A stretch of 64,000 bases of DNA, taken from positions 1 to 64,000 of the forward strand of contig JAQTXH010000006.1 in assembly GCA_028688905.1 (NCBI GenBank). The letters run 5' to 3'. Position numbers and translations under genes: made by a program. Positions 53,990-61,690 of the stretch are shown here, piece after piece. The notes below the pieces were generated by a model, which ran no database searches, was not told the DNA's origin, and saw only the letters and a program-made list of their open reading frames with translations. This DNA comes from Acidiphilium sp. Lineage in GTDB: Bacteria > Pseudomonadota > Alphaproteobacteria > Acetobacterales > Acetobacteraceae. Position 1 is the first letter of the stretch. Every line of letters begins with the position of its first letter.

Positions 53990-54925
53990 TCAAAATCCTG
54001 GCTTTCTACCGGCAAATATCGGCGCCAGCCGGCCATCGAACCCGGTCACCCCCGAAGGCGGCCGGCGCGCCTCATCGGCGAACAAATCCCCGATCATCCG
54101 AGCCACGTCATACCGCGGCACGGCCTCGTCACGGCCAACCATCATCGCATCCGGCCCCGCTGCCCGATCGACCCGTCCATGATCCGTCACCGAATGTGAC
54201 CGGAACCGATCCGCATCCTCCGGCGCACCGGCTTTCGCAGGAGACGCTCTCCAACCCGCCACGGCACCCGCATCGCGCCGATCCCACGCCGAACGATCTC
54301 CCACCGGTGCCGCCGCCCGCGCCAGAAGGCCCCCACCGCCCGCTATGGCGCGAGCCGCCGGCATCCAGGATCGCAACCCCGAAGCACGGCCCGCGCGCCA
54401 GGTTCGCTCCACTTCCACACGATCTACCCCGCCACCATCATCGCGACCGATCGCCGTGCCGCGCGAAGCCCGTCGCACCACGTCTGCAACCCGCGCCGCC
54501 ATACCGCGTCGCCACCCCTCGGCACCGCGCAAAAACCCGCCGCCCCACCCCTTCATCAACACCGCCGCCGCTGCCCGCTCGCCGGCAACCCGCGCCACCC
54601 GCCGCCGATCGTCCGCCACCCGCTTGATCGCCGCACCAATCCCGCCCGAACCACCCCGGACCGAGCGCACCGCCATCCATCCAGTCGCGGCAATCCGCCG
54701 CATCCCCGCCCAGCCCACCGCGGCCCGAACATGGAAACGTACAGGCCGCTCAAATGCGGCCCGCCCAGGCTCCTGGCGTGGTCCGATCACCCGCACATCC
54801 CGAACGTCAAACCGCCGTCGCGGGGCAAATCGCGCGCCAAAGCCCAACGCCCGCGTCGCGCGCCGGGCCATACCGGCCGCAAAGCGCGCGAACCGCCGCC
54901 CTGCCCGATCGCGCCGCACGCTCAC
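53990..54925 (-). CDS. short arginine-rich protein in the tape-measure position
   Basis: 311 residues, starting at a GTG whose last two bases are shared with the stop of the chaperone frameshift frame (GTGA). It occupies the place of the tail tape measure, between the chaperone and the gpU-like gene. It lacks the features expected of tape measures: there is no long coiled coil and no hydrophobic transmembrane stretch. It is extremely Arg-, Gly- and Ala-rich (RRDRAGRRFARFAAGMARRATRALG, RRVARVAGERAAAAVL). The C-terminal ~70 residues look more ordinary (YDVARMIGDLFADEARRPPSG). Function uncertain. Confidence 0.55.
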   Translation of the reverse strand: MSVRRDRAGRRFARFAAGMARRATRALGFGARFAPRRRFDVRDVRVIGPRQEPGRAAFERPVRFHVRAAVGWAGMRRIAATGWMAVRSVRGGSGGIGAAIKRVADDRRRVARVAGERAAAAVLMKGWGGGFLRGAEGWRRGMAARVADVVRRASRGTAIGRDDGGGVDRVEVERTWRAGRASGLRSWMPAARAIAGGGGLLARAAAPVGDRSAWDRRDAGAVAGWRASPAKAGAPEDADRFRSHSVTDHGRVDRAAGPDAMMVGRDEAVPRYDVARMIGDLFADEARRPPSGVTGFDGRLAPIFAGRKPGF

Positions 54926-55098
54926 CGCCGCACCCACTGCATGGTTTTCCAATCGAAATCGAACCCGTCCAGTTCGCCACAGGCCACCACAAACGCCAGG
55001 CGCTCCGCCTCACCCAGCGTGAACGCCACCTCGAACGGCACCCCGCGCCCGACCAGATACAAACAGTCGATCAACCCGGGGTGCCGGCTCAGTTTCCC
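54922..55098 (-). CDS. tail assembly chaperone, -1 frameshift extension
   Basis: From the slippery site the -1 frame stays open for 58 codons: GKLSRHPGLIDCLYLVGRGV, PFEVAFTLGEAERLAFVVAC, GELDGFDFDWKTMQWVRR and stop. The composition is that of a folded protein, and it lacks its own start and ribosome site. The fused product would be about 155 residues, like lambda gpGT or P2 E+E'. Such chaperones coat the tape measure during tail assembly. Confidence 0.8.
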   Translation of the reverse strand, partial: GKLSRHPGLIDCLYLVGRGVPFEVAFTLGEAERLAFVVACGELDGFDFDWKTMQWVRR

Positions 55099-55394
55099 GC
55101 CAGCGCCTTCACCGACGCCGCATCGCCCGCATCGAGCACCACGGCCACCGCCTCGATGCCATCATCGCCCAACCGCTCGACCGCGTTCTCCACCGCCGCC
55201 TCACTCGCCGGAAACAGCAGCGGCACCCCGTCCACCGCCGTCACCGACGCCGCCAGCGATGCCACCCCGAGATATGCATCGTTCATTGCCAAATCATTGC
55301 CCAGCGCCTTGAACAGCCGTAACCGATCCAGCATCGTCAGAGCACGCACCGATAATTGCCGTCCCCGCGCATCCTCAACCACAAGCTCGCTCAT
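55089..55394 (-). CDS. tail assembly chaperone (gpE/gpG-like)
   Basis: A 101-residue protein, ELVVEDARGRQLSVRALTMLDRLRLFKALGNDLAMN at the start and AVAVVLDAGDAASVKALAGN at the end. The helical composition, size and location (between tail tube and tape-measure-position gene) fit the tail chaperone. The stop codon follows a GGGAAAC heptamer, implying that a fraction of ribosomes shift -1 to make the longer form. Confidence 0.82.
   Translation of the reverse strand: MSELVVEDARGRQLSVRALTMLDRLRLFKALGNDLAMNDAYLGVASLAASVTAVDGVPLLFPASEAAVENAVERLGDDGIEAVAVVLDAGDAASVKALAGN
55092..55098 (-). promoter_or_regulatory. slippery heptamer for programmed -1 frameshifting
   Basis: On the coding strand the sequence is G GGA AAC directly before the UGA stop of the chaperone, a textbook X XXY YYZ site. 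The -1 frame then continues for 58 codons. Lambda uses GGGAAAG at the equivalent place. Confidence 0.8.
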
Positions 55395-55819
55395 ACCCGC
55401 TTCCTGGTCGAGGCAAAGAAGTCAAGCTTCTGCGCCACCGGCATATCGCCCCGATACATCCCCGCCGAACTCAGCTTGAACACCACGCCCTCATACTGAT
55501 AGGTCGAGATCGAGCCATCAACTTCGCTGACATACTGATACAAGGTCCCCGGCGGAATCGCCTGCCCCGCCAGATAGGTCTGCTCGATCTGTGCCATGAA
55601 ATCGTCGGCGACCGACGTCCCCCGATCCAGCGCAAAACTACCCTGCCAGCCGCGCGGCAGTTCCGCCCCCAGCTGTATCCCATCGAGCCGATCGACCCGC
55701 ACACTCTGCGTCACCTGGCTCACCTCGAACCCGGTCACATACGACAGATCAACCCGGCCAAACGGCCCCATCACCACAACCTGGCAATCATTACCAACGG
55801 AAAAACTATTATATGGCAT
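55391..55819 (-). CDS. tail tube protein
   Basis: A 142-residue protein following the sheath, the standard place for the tube. It is beta-rich: VVVMGPFGRVDLSYVTGFEVSQVTQSVRVDRLDGIQLGAELPRGWQGSFALDRG, then YVSEVDGSISTYQYEGVVFKLSSAGMYRGD. The DNA-conducting inner tube is made of stacked hexamers of such proteins. It overlaps the chaperone start by four bases. Confidence 0.82.
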   Translation of the reverse strand: MPYNSFSVGNDCQVVVMGPFGRVDLSYVTGFEVSQVTQSVRVDRLDGIQLGAELPRGWQGSFALDRGTSVADDFMAQIEQTYLAGQAIPPGTLYQYVSEVDGSISTYQYEGVVFKLSSAGMYRGDMPVAQKLDFFASTRKRV

Positions 55820-55831
55820 GTTCTATTGTCC

Positions 55832-57388
55832 TCACACGGTGCCCTGCGGCAATGTCTGCTGACTGACCTGCACGGTCTGCCCGCCCTCGACATTGACGAT
55901 GAATTTCTCGTTGATCGCCTGATACTGAACCTGCACATCCGCCTGCACATACCCAAGCGCCGTGCGCGCCGGCGGATTGTTCGAAATGTCGCACACCACC
56001 GCAAACGGCAGCGACCCATTGGTTGACCCCAACATCCCCTGACCCAGCATGGCATTCAAAAACGACAGCAGGGTCGAGCGGATGTTTTGAAACAGCGTGG
56101 TATTGACCAACTGCCCGACATACGAACCCATCCCGGCCGAGAGGGTATCGGCAATATAATTGGTCATCCGCGTATAGTTATCGCCATTGGTCGCACTATC
56201 GGACGCTGTATTATGCCCACCCCGCACGCCCCAGAATGCCCCACCCGGCTGCGGATTACTGATCACATCAATCCCCGCCGACAACAGAACCGACAAATCG
56301 GCGGTGGAGTAAGTATTGCTGGTCCCGGCAACCGCCTGCCCCGACTTCTGGCTGCCCACCACACCATAAAGCGGCTTGTTCAACGAAGACTGCTCGGGCG
56401 ACAAATTCGCCAATCGCCCCGCCGCAAACCCCTGGGGTGACACCAGGCGCGTCACCGCATTGGCCTGATCGTACCACCAGATCCAATCGCCAAACATCAG
56501 CTTGGCCACGTAGGAATCAATCCCTATCGATTGCTTGGCCGCCACAGCACTCGTGATCGTATCGCCCGGTGGTCCAGCGAGGATCATATAACAGCCCTCT
56601 TCCAACCCGAACGCAACCTCGGCGCTCCACTGCGTCTGATCGTCTAAATCCGCCAGCACGACAATGCTGCATCCCTGGCCCCGCAGCGCATACATCCCCG
56701 ATCGTGGCAATACATCCTGCCCGGTCACCATGCCCGATATCAGACCGGCAGCCCCATCGCTCCCAGGCGTTCCCGCCGAAAACAGAAACGAACCCGCCGA
56801 GGGTGCCAGCGACGATGTCCCCGCACTGGCCACCACCAATTGTGAAGCCCCCCGCAATGGCCCGACACCATTATTGATCGCACTGGCAACCGCCTGCCAG
56901 AATGCCGCGCCACTGCCGGTAATATTATCGAACACCTCAGGCGCACGCCCCGGCATCCCAACCGTCACCCGCCAGGAATTCGCCGCCGACCCAGCCGAAA
57001 CCGTCGCGACCAGTGCATTGCCCAGACTTCCGGTATACAAAGCGGTCAAGGTCAGGGCACCCAGAATCGAAATCGAAGCCGCGGCGTCGGTCCCATCGGT
57101 CACCCGCACGCAACGGAAATTCGAAGCCCCCTGCTGCACCCCGATCGCAACCACCGTCCCCATATCATACTGGCGCGCCATCACCGGCCCGAACGCGGTG
57201 GCGTAATCGCCCATCGAGCCGACGATCATCGGTTGATCCACCGGCCCCCAGCTCGCGCTGCCCACCACGCCCAGCACATTGGTCGGCACGCCATTGAGCA
57301 GCAGCGTCTGTGGCGGCACGATCTGCACATACAAATCCGGCACGATCAGCGCGGTCGTATTCAAGGCACCCGCTTGTGAAATCGGCAT
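55832..57388 (-). CDS. tail sheath protein
   Basis: A 518-residue contractile sheath subunit. It has the early TNVLGVVGSASWGPVDQPMIVGSMGDYATAFG block (typical of sheath N termini), a variable middle domain and the conserved C-terminal half with MTNYIADTLSAGMGSYVGQLVNTTLFQNIRSTLLSFLNAMLGQGML and PARTALGYVQADVQVQYQAINEKFIVNVEGG. This gene is the main reason to call the tail contractile. Confidence 0.9.
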   Translation of the reverse strand: MPISQAGALNTTALIVPDLYVQIVPPQTLLLNGVPTNVLGVVGSASWGPVDQPMIVGSMGDYATAFGPVMARQYDMGTVVAIGVQQGASNFRCVRVTDGTDAAASISILGALTLTALYTGSLGNALVATVSAGSAANSWRVTVGMPGRAPEVFDNITGSGAAFWQAVASAINNGVGPLRGASQLVVASAGTSSLAPSAGSFLFSAGTPGSDGAAGLISGMVTGQDVLPRSGMYALRGQGCSIVVLADLDDQTQWSAEVAFGLEEGCYMILAGPPGDTITSAVAAKQSIGIDSYVAKLMFGDWIWWYDQANAVTRLVSPQGFAAGRLANLSPEQSSLNKPLYGVVGSQKSGQAVAGTSNTYSTADLSVLLSAGIDVISNPQPGGAFWGVRGGHNTASDSATNGDNYTRMTNYIADTLSAGMGSYVGQLVNTTLFQNIRSTLLSFLNAMLGQGMLGSTNGSLPFAVVCDISNNPPARTALGYVQADVQVQYQAINEKFIVNVEGGQTVQVSQQTLPQGTV

Positions 57389-57391
57389 TCC

Positions 57392-57529
57392 TCAATCCCC
57401 CGCCATAACACGCACGACCGACTGCCCCTGGCCCTCGGCCAGAATTTTCGCGATCGCTGCTGCATCGGTGATCACGTCACCCCGTTTGAAGCCGCCGAAC
57501 GGCTTCACCACCACGAATTTAATTGTCAT
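57392..57529 (-). CDS. 45-residue phage protein between sheath and neck genes
   Basis: A small gene with a strong AAGGAG site before its ATG. The product MTIKFVVVKPFGGFKRGDVI then TDAAAIAKILAEGQGQSVVRVMAGD looks like a compact beta-alpha fold with a basic face. Small proteins of similar size and sequence pattern occur next to head or tail genes in many phages, but the function is unknown. It starts 10 bp downstream of the neck gene and ends 4 bp before the sheath start. Confidence 0.8.
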   Translation of the reverse strand: MTIKFVVVKPFGGFKRGDVITDAAAIAKILAEGQGQSVVRVMAGD

Positions 57530-57538
57530 GAAGTCTCC

Positions 57539-58387
57539 TTAACCGGATATCCCGGCAATAAACGCGCCGTTCGCCTCGATACCGCCCACGCCGAACAACA
57601 TCGCCGGCGTCAAAGCCGCCAATGTCGTCGGATATTCGACAGTATAAATAATATCCCGCCGGTACAGCGCCGCATCCGCACTGGCATCGGTGGTCAACCC
57701 GCCCGCATAAACAACATGCCCGCACGACCCATCGGCCAGCCCGATGAAATTCAGCTCCGCCAGCGCCGGCTCGATCGCCGCCGCCGCCGCATCCCGCGTC
57801 AGCGGATCGCCACACCATAATGAAATTCGAAACGCCTGCGCCTGACGCTTGATCTCCTGCAACGAAATTCCGCCCGCCACCACGCGCGCCACCAACAACT
57901 GAGCCGCCGGCACCGTCACGGTCGTCCCGGCATAATCCACCAGCCACCCCGCCGTCCGCATCATCGCCGCCAGGTTGCTCGCAACCGTCGGCGGTGTATC
58001 CCGCGCCTGCACCGCATAGGGAAAAATCGCCCCATCCACCGCAATGCCCGCCAATTGCCCCGCCGCACAAACGCCCGAAAACGTCGCCGACAAATCGCCC
58101 ACACTAACAACGAGCGTCGCCGGCACCGGTGCCACCTCCTGCCACACCCGAGGAAATCGGGTGGTGTTCTTCACTGCTGTATCGGCCGGAAACACCGTCG
58201 CGTGCATCGCCCCCTGCGCCAGGTCCGTCTCCAGCGTCGGCCCGTTCGGCATCCCCCGATACACCCGGCAGGTCACAACCCCGCCAGGCCCGATCACCGA
58301 CGAAGGAGCCGCCATCCCATTGGGATAAACCGCGCTCGCCACCAACGACACCAAGGCAGTCTCCACATCCGATTGATCCGCCATCAC
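57539..58387 (-). CDS. phage neck/tail terminator-type protein
   Basis: A 282-residue protein of unknown family, located where tail terminator or neck proteins are encoded. It starts MADQSDVETALVSLVASAVYPNG, a typical beginning for tail terminator proteins that dock on the last tube ring, then GVVTCRVYRGMPNGPTLETDL; the second half (ISLQEIKRQAQAFRISLWCGDPLTRDAAAAAIEPAL) is also reminiscent of that class. Assignment is by position and these patterns. Confidence 0.6.
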   Translation of the reverse strand: MMADQSDVETALVSLVASAVYPNGMAAPSSVIGPGGVVTCRVYRGMPNGPTLETDLAQGAMHATVFPADTAVKNTTRFPRVWQEVAPVPATLVVSVGDLSATFSGVCAAGQLAGIAVDGAIFPYAVQARDTPPTVASNLAAMMRTAGWLVDYAGTTVTVPAAQLLVARVVAGGISLQEIKRQAQAFRISLWCGDPLTRDAAAAAIEPALAELNFIGLADGSCGHVVYAGGLTTDASADAALYRRDIIYTVEYPTTLAALTPAMLFGVGGIEANGAFIAGISG

Positions 58388-59028
58388 ATCACGCTTTCGG
58401 TCAGCGCCAACCGCCAGATGCCGCCATAAGCCACCACCGCGTCCACCACGAACTGCCGCCCGCGTGCGTCGCGTACCAAATCCGCCACCTGCGGTGCCAA
58501 CCCCGCAACCGCGGCCACCGCCCCGATATACCCCGGCAATTTGGTATCATCCGGCAACCCGGCGCGGGACCGGTCACTAACACCGCCCGGCAGTAACGCC
58601 GCCGGAAACCCTACCAGAATCGCGGTCGCCGCCCCGGCCAGAATCGCCCCGTACGGATTGACCCCCGCCAGTACCGGCCCCGAAGGCCGCCATACGCTCA
58701 CGGTCTCATTGCACTGCACCCCCAGCACCGGTGCCGGCGGCTCATTGGTCGCCACCAGCAGCGTTCCCAACGGCCCCACCACATAATCCCCGGCCGCGAC
58801 ATACGCCTGATCCAGCACCAGCTGCCGATACGGCACCCCGAACGGTGCCGGCCCGCGCGCCGAGCCTGAAACCGGCAGCGAAAGCACCGCCAGCCGTACC
58901 GTCCGGTTCACCGCCACCACCGGGCACGCCCCATCGCGCGGCCGGAACGCATCGCAGATCACCCCCGCCTTGCGCGCCGCCATGCCCCCGCCATACGCAA
59001 TGCGGTCCGCCAGCCTCACACCGTCCAT
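58384..59028 (-). CDS. hypothetical phage neck protein
   Basis: A 214-residue protein (ATG 59028, MDGVRLADRIAYGGGMAARKAGVICDAFRPRD). I do not recognise a family. It contains a Gly/Ala/Pro-rich beta region (PVSGSARGPAPFGVPYRQLVLDQAYVAAGDYVVG) and ends in ARGRQFVVDAVVAYGGIWRLALTES, which resembles structural collar proteins. It overlaps the next gene by four bases. Confidence 0.6.
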   Translation of the reverse strand: MDGVRLADRIAYGGGMAARKAGVICDAFRPRDGACPVVAVNRTVRLAVLSLPVSGSARGPAPFGVPYRQLVLDQAYVAAGDYVVGPLGTLLVATNEPPAPVLGVQCNETVSVWRPSGPVLAGVNPYGAILAGAATAILVGFPAALLPGGVSDRSRAGLPDDTKLPGYIGAVAAVAGLAPQVADLVRDARGRQFVVDAVVAYGGIWRLALTESVM

Positions 59029-59036
59029 GAAAATCC

Positions 59037-59441
59037 TCAAACGATCAGGGTAATGCCGGAAGATTCCAAAGCCCCACCCGGTGGCACGCCGATGAACCCA
59101 CACAACCGCCGTCGCCAGCCATCGAACAACGCGTCCCGATCCCGCACCTCGCGCTGGTTATGCTGCCAACTCGCCGCCGCATCGGTATCAAGGTTGCCGC
59201 TCGCCAACGGCACCGCCGCCTCAAGGGCGTTCAACGTCGCCAGATAATTCACCACAACGGCGACCTCGGCTGGAGCAAAGTTGTTCATCCGATATTCCAG
59301 CGTGCCGTAGGCCTGAAAGAACCGCCAGGATTCAAACCCCGCCGCCCCGGCACCATAGGCCGGATACCCGCAGAATCGCCGCACATCGACCTTCTGCGCC
59401 TCGGTCAGAACCCCCGGCGCACTGTCATAAACGCCCGACAT
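59037..59441 (-). CDS. head-tail adaptor-like protein
   Basis: A 134-residue protein. LTEAQKVDVRRFCGYPAYG at the start and YRMNNFAPAEVAVVVNYLATLNALEAAV in the middle are alpha-helical, as in head-tail connector proteins. The C terminus carries RDALFDGWRRRLCGFIGVPPG. It starts at an ATG just after the upstream stop (TGAGATG) and follows the decoration-like gene. Confidence 0.62.
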   Translation of the reverse strand: MSGVYDSAPGVLTEAQKVDVRRFCGYPAYGAGAAGFESWRFFQAYGTLEYRMNNFAPAEVAVVVNYLATLNALEAAVPLASGNLDTDAAASWQHNQREVRDRDALFDGWRRRLCGFIGVPPGGALESSGITLIV

Positions 59442-59442
59442 C

Positions 59443-59751
59443 TCAATACACCGAGCCGTCACCACGGGTGAAAAACACCGACCCGGTGCCCGATCCCAGC
59501 ACCGCGCTGGCATAAGTCGCCAACCGTCCGGCATCCACCAGCACCCGCCCACCCGGCGGCACCGGCATATCCCCAGCCGCCGAAGCGGCCACCCCCGCCA
59601 TCCCGAACCGCACGAATGCCACTCCGGCCGCCGCATTGAACACCAACACGCTCGCTCCGCCCCCCACCAATGCGACCGTGGCCGCACTGGTCGAAGCCGC
59701 AACCGAAGCCGTCCCGGCAGGCCGGAACGGTAACGATGCCCCAACTGACAT
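59443..59751 (-). CDS. small phage head protein, decoration-like
   Basis: A 102-residue Ala/Gly/Val-rich all-beta protein (ASLPFRPAGTASVAASTSAATVALVGGGASVLVFNAAAGVAFVRFG) between the major capsid protein and the adaptor. Its placement and composition suggest a capsid decoration or stabilising protein. No signature motif is present. Confidence 0.6.
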   Translation of the reverse strand: MSVGASLPFRPAGTASVAASTSAATVALVGGGASVLVFNAAAGVAFVRFGMAGVAASAAGDMPVPPGGRVLVDAGRLATYASAVLGSGTGSVFFTRGDGSVY

Positions 59752-59764
59752 GGTTAAATACCCC

Positions 59765-61087
59765 TCAACCGATATGCTCGATCATCACCGCGCGCTTGAA
59801 ATTCGAATTGTTAGCGGTCGGAACCGTGGTCGACGTCGTGGTGGTGTCAGAAGGCGCACAGAACCCGCCAATCCAATACCAGGATTGCGCAATGATCTGC
59901 TGCAACCGATCGATCGGTTCCCGCGTCACCATTGCGACACTGTCGATAATGCTGACCAGCGCATCCTTCGGTGCCACATCCTCGGCACCCATTCCCGCGA
60001 AATCGGCCTCGATCAGCGCACCCTTGCCGCAAATAATCGGCCGCCGGACCGCAAGTCCGCCCGCAATCCCCAGCGTCTGCACATAAGCCTCGGTCGTCGT
60101 AATGAACCGCAGACCGAGGAAATCATTGACCATACCCTGGCGAAACACCGGATTGCTCGAGGTCGCGCCCTGGAACAACTGCCTGAAGTCGGGATCGGAA
60201 AACAACTGTCGTGCGGAAACCGGATCGAGATAGCAATTATACGCACCATCGAGTTCGGGTACCGCATTCTGCCGCAGCGTTGCCACCGCATCCAGAAGAA
60301 CCGACATCGTCAGCGAATCCCCCGCCTGCAACGCGGTTGTGGTCAGACGGCCCGACGGTCGCACAATCGTACTCGCCGTAACCGCAATCACCGAATTTCC
60401 GGCGGTCGCGTCACTCACGCTGAGATCGACCGCGAAAGTCAACTGGCCCGAAAGGCCGGACGGTGCGGTCGATGTATTGCTCATATCCGGTGTTACCGAG
60501 ACCAGGTTATAGTTGTTGGTCCCCACCGTCACGAGCAATGGATTCGCCGCCGAAACCGCTGTTTGCACCCCATTGACATAGACCGTGGTAAATCCACGAA
60601 TATCATCAACCGCAATCGTCGGTCCCGTACTGGTCAACGTGGTCAAGACCCGCGTATTGCCGCCGAAATACGGTGCAAACAACGCATTCCGCGCCAGTTC
60701 ATCCAGGCTTCGCGCTGCCTGCTCGCCATTGGTCGACGCATTCTGCAAAAACTGCGAAGCAATGCCGACCCGGCTGGTCACCATATTCAAATCCTGCGTC
60801 GCCGCATAAAAATTCAGCGTCACAGTATACTGCTCGACCCCCCAACCCTGCGGGGTCAAACCATTGTCCAGATTGGTGTTAGTGCTGGCCGCCATCGGAG
60901 TGGTCACCGAAGGCTTCAACCCCGCCCGCGTCTTGGTCAATGTTTCACCAATGCCGACCGCGAAACTCTCCCGGTCCGCCACCATCCGATACCCCAGCCG
61001 CGACCGCAAAGCCTGCTCGAACTCGCGCTCCAGAAACCCCTGCTGAATGATCGGCTGCAACGAAGCTGGAAAATTCGAAATACCCAT
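59765..61087 (-). CDS. major capsid protein
   Basis: A 440-residue protein located after the scaffold, the standard place for the coat protein. The N-terminal arm ISNFPASLQPIIQQGFLEREFEQALRSRLGYRMVADRESFAVGIGETLTKTRAGLKP is characteristic of this group of coat proteins. The long central beta region and C-terminal VTREPIDRLQQIIAQSWYWIGGF follow. No cleavage site is evident. It forms the icosahedral shell. Confidence 0.78.
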   Translation of the reverse strand: MGISNFPASLQPIIQQGFLEREFEQALRSRLGYRMVADRESFAVGIGETLTKTRAGLKPSVTTPMAASTNTNLDNGLTPQGWGVEQYTVTLNFYAATQDLNMVTSRVGIASQFLQNASTNGEQAARSLDELARNALFAPYFGGNTRVLTTLTSTGPTIAVDDIRGFTTVYVNGVQTAVSAANPLLVTVGTNNYNLVSVTPDMSNTSTAPSGLSGQLTFAVDLSVSDATAGNSVIAVTASTIVRPSGRLTTTALQAGDSLTMSVLLDAVATLRQNAVPELDGAYNCYLDPVSARQLFSDPDFRQLFQGATSSNPVFRQGMVNDFLGLRFITTTEAYVQTLGIAGGLAVRRPIICGKGALIEADFAGMGAEDVAPKDALVSIIDSVAMVTREPIDRLQQIIAQSWYWIGGFCAPSDTTTTSTTVPTANNSNFKRAVMIEHIG

Positions 61088-61154
61088 GTTTGATCCCCTT
61101 GCGAACGACGCAAAAAAGCCGCGCTTCCGGAGGAAGGCGGCGGTGAAGAAAGCA

Positions 61155-61176
61155 GTTCTTTTTTGTAAAAAAGAAC
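61155..61176. terminator. A/T-rich hairpin, copy 1
   Basis: A 10-bp stem GTTCTTTTTT / AAAAAAGAAC with a 2-base loop. Read on either strand, it has a T run inside the stem, so it could act as a bidirectional terminator or a transcript-processing site between scaffold and capsid genes. Confidence 0.45.
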
Positions 61177-61244
61177 CAAAAACTTTTATGAATTAGGCCC
61201 GAGACAGTTAAACCACCCATGCCCCAACAGAGCGAAAGTTTTTT

Positions 61245-61271
61245 GCTTCTTTTTTTACAAAAAAAAGAAGC
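61245..61271. terminator. A/T-rich hairpin, copy 2
   Basis: A 12-bp stem GCTTCTTTTTTT / AAAAAAAGAAGC with a 3-base loop ACA, ending 14 bp before the scaffold stop codon. Together with copy 1 it forms an inverted pair. Confidence 0.45.
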
Positions 61272-61285
61272 CTTAACCTATCTCT

Positions 61286-61690
61286 CTACCCACCGGACCG
61301 TCGCAATAACTCCGCCCGCGCCGCCCGCCACTCATCCTCGCTCAAATCCCGCGCATGCCGCGCCCGCGCCGGTTCGGCTCGCGGCACCGCGGCGGTCGAG
61401 GACGATGAAGCCGCCCCGAACAGCCACGGCTTATCCCGTTTCAATCGCGCCATCACCGCCGCCGCATCCGGCACCGAACCATCGTCCGCCAACACGACCC
61501 GATCGAAATCGACGAGTTTCAACCCATCGAGATCGACCATTCCGGCCCGTACCGCTTCGATCTTCAATTCAACCCGCTTGAGTTTTTCCAGATGCTCATG
61601 CCGCATCTGGTCCAACGCCTTTTCAGCCGCCTCGGCCCGCGCCTGCCAGTCATCCGGCGGTGCGTCCTCACGCTCGATTTCATCGGTCAT
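61286..61690 (-). CDS. capsid scaffold protein
   Basis: A 134-residue protein with an N-terminal coiled coil (WQARAEAAEKALDQMRHEHLEKLKRVELKIEAVRAGM), an acidic middle and a C-terminal basic helix (ARHARDLSEDEWRAARAELLRR). AGMVDLDGLKLVDFDRV and DAAAVMARLKRDKPWLFG are typical of scaffolding proteins, which guide shell assembly and are then lost. It overlaps the portal gene end by four bases (ATGA). Confidence 0.8.
   Translation of the reverse strand: MTDEIEREDAPPDDWQARAEAAEKALDQMRHEHLEKLKRVELKIEAVRAGMVDLDGLKLVDFDRVVLADDGSVPDAAAVMARLKRDKPWLFGAASSSSTAAVPRAEPARARHARDLSEDEWRAARAELLRRSGG

Larger units (their letters stand above)
61088..61285. other. scaffold-capsid intergenic region with two A/T-rich hairpins
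   Basis: 198 bp. Two hairpins, GTTCTTTTTTGTAAAAAAGAAC (61155-61176) and a 27-bp GCTTCTTTTTTTACA...GAAGC hairpin (61245-61271), sit in opposite orientations. Both carry an AAAGTTTTTGGTTCTT-like sequence pointing toward the centre. The region may hold the capsid-gene promoter or a transcription attenuator. Confidence 0.6.

Noticed and set aside
59636-61093. 485-codon plus-strand frame opposite the major capsid gene
   Set aside because: Antisense to a well-supported capsid gene; the content is Arg/Ile/His-rich without a domain.
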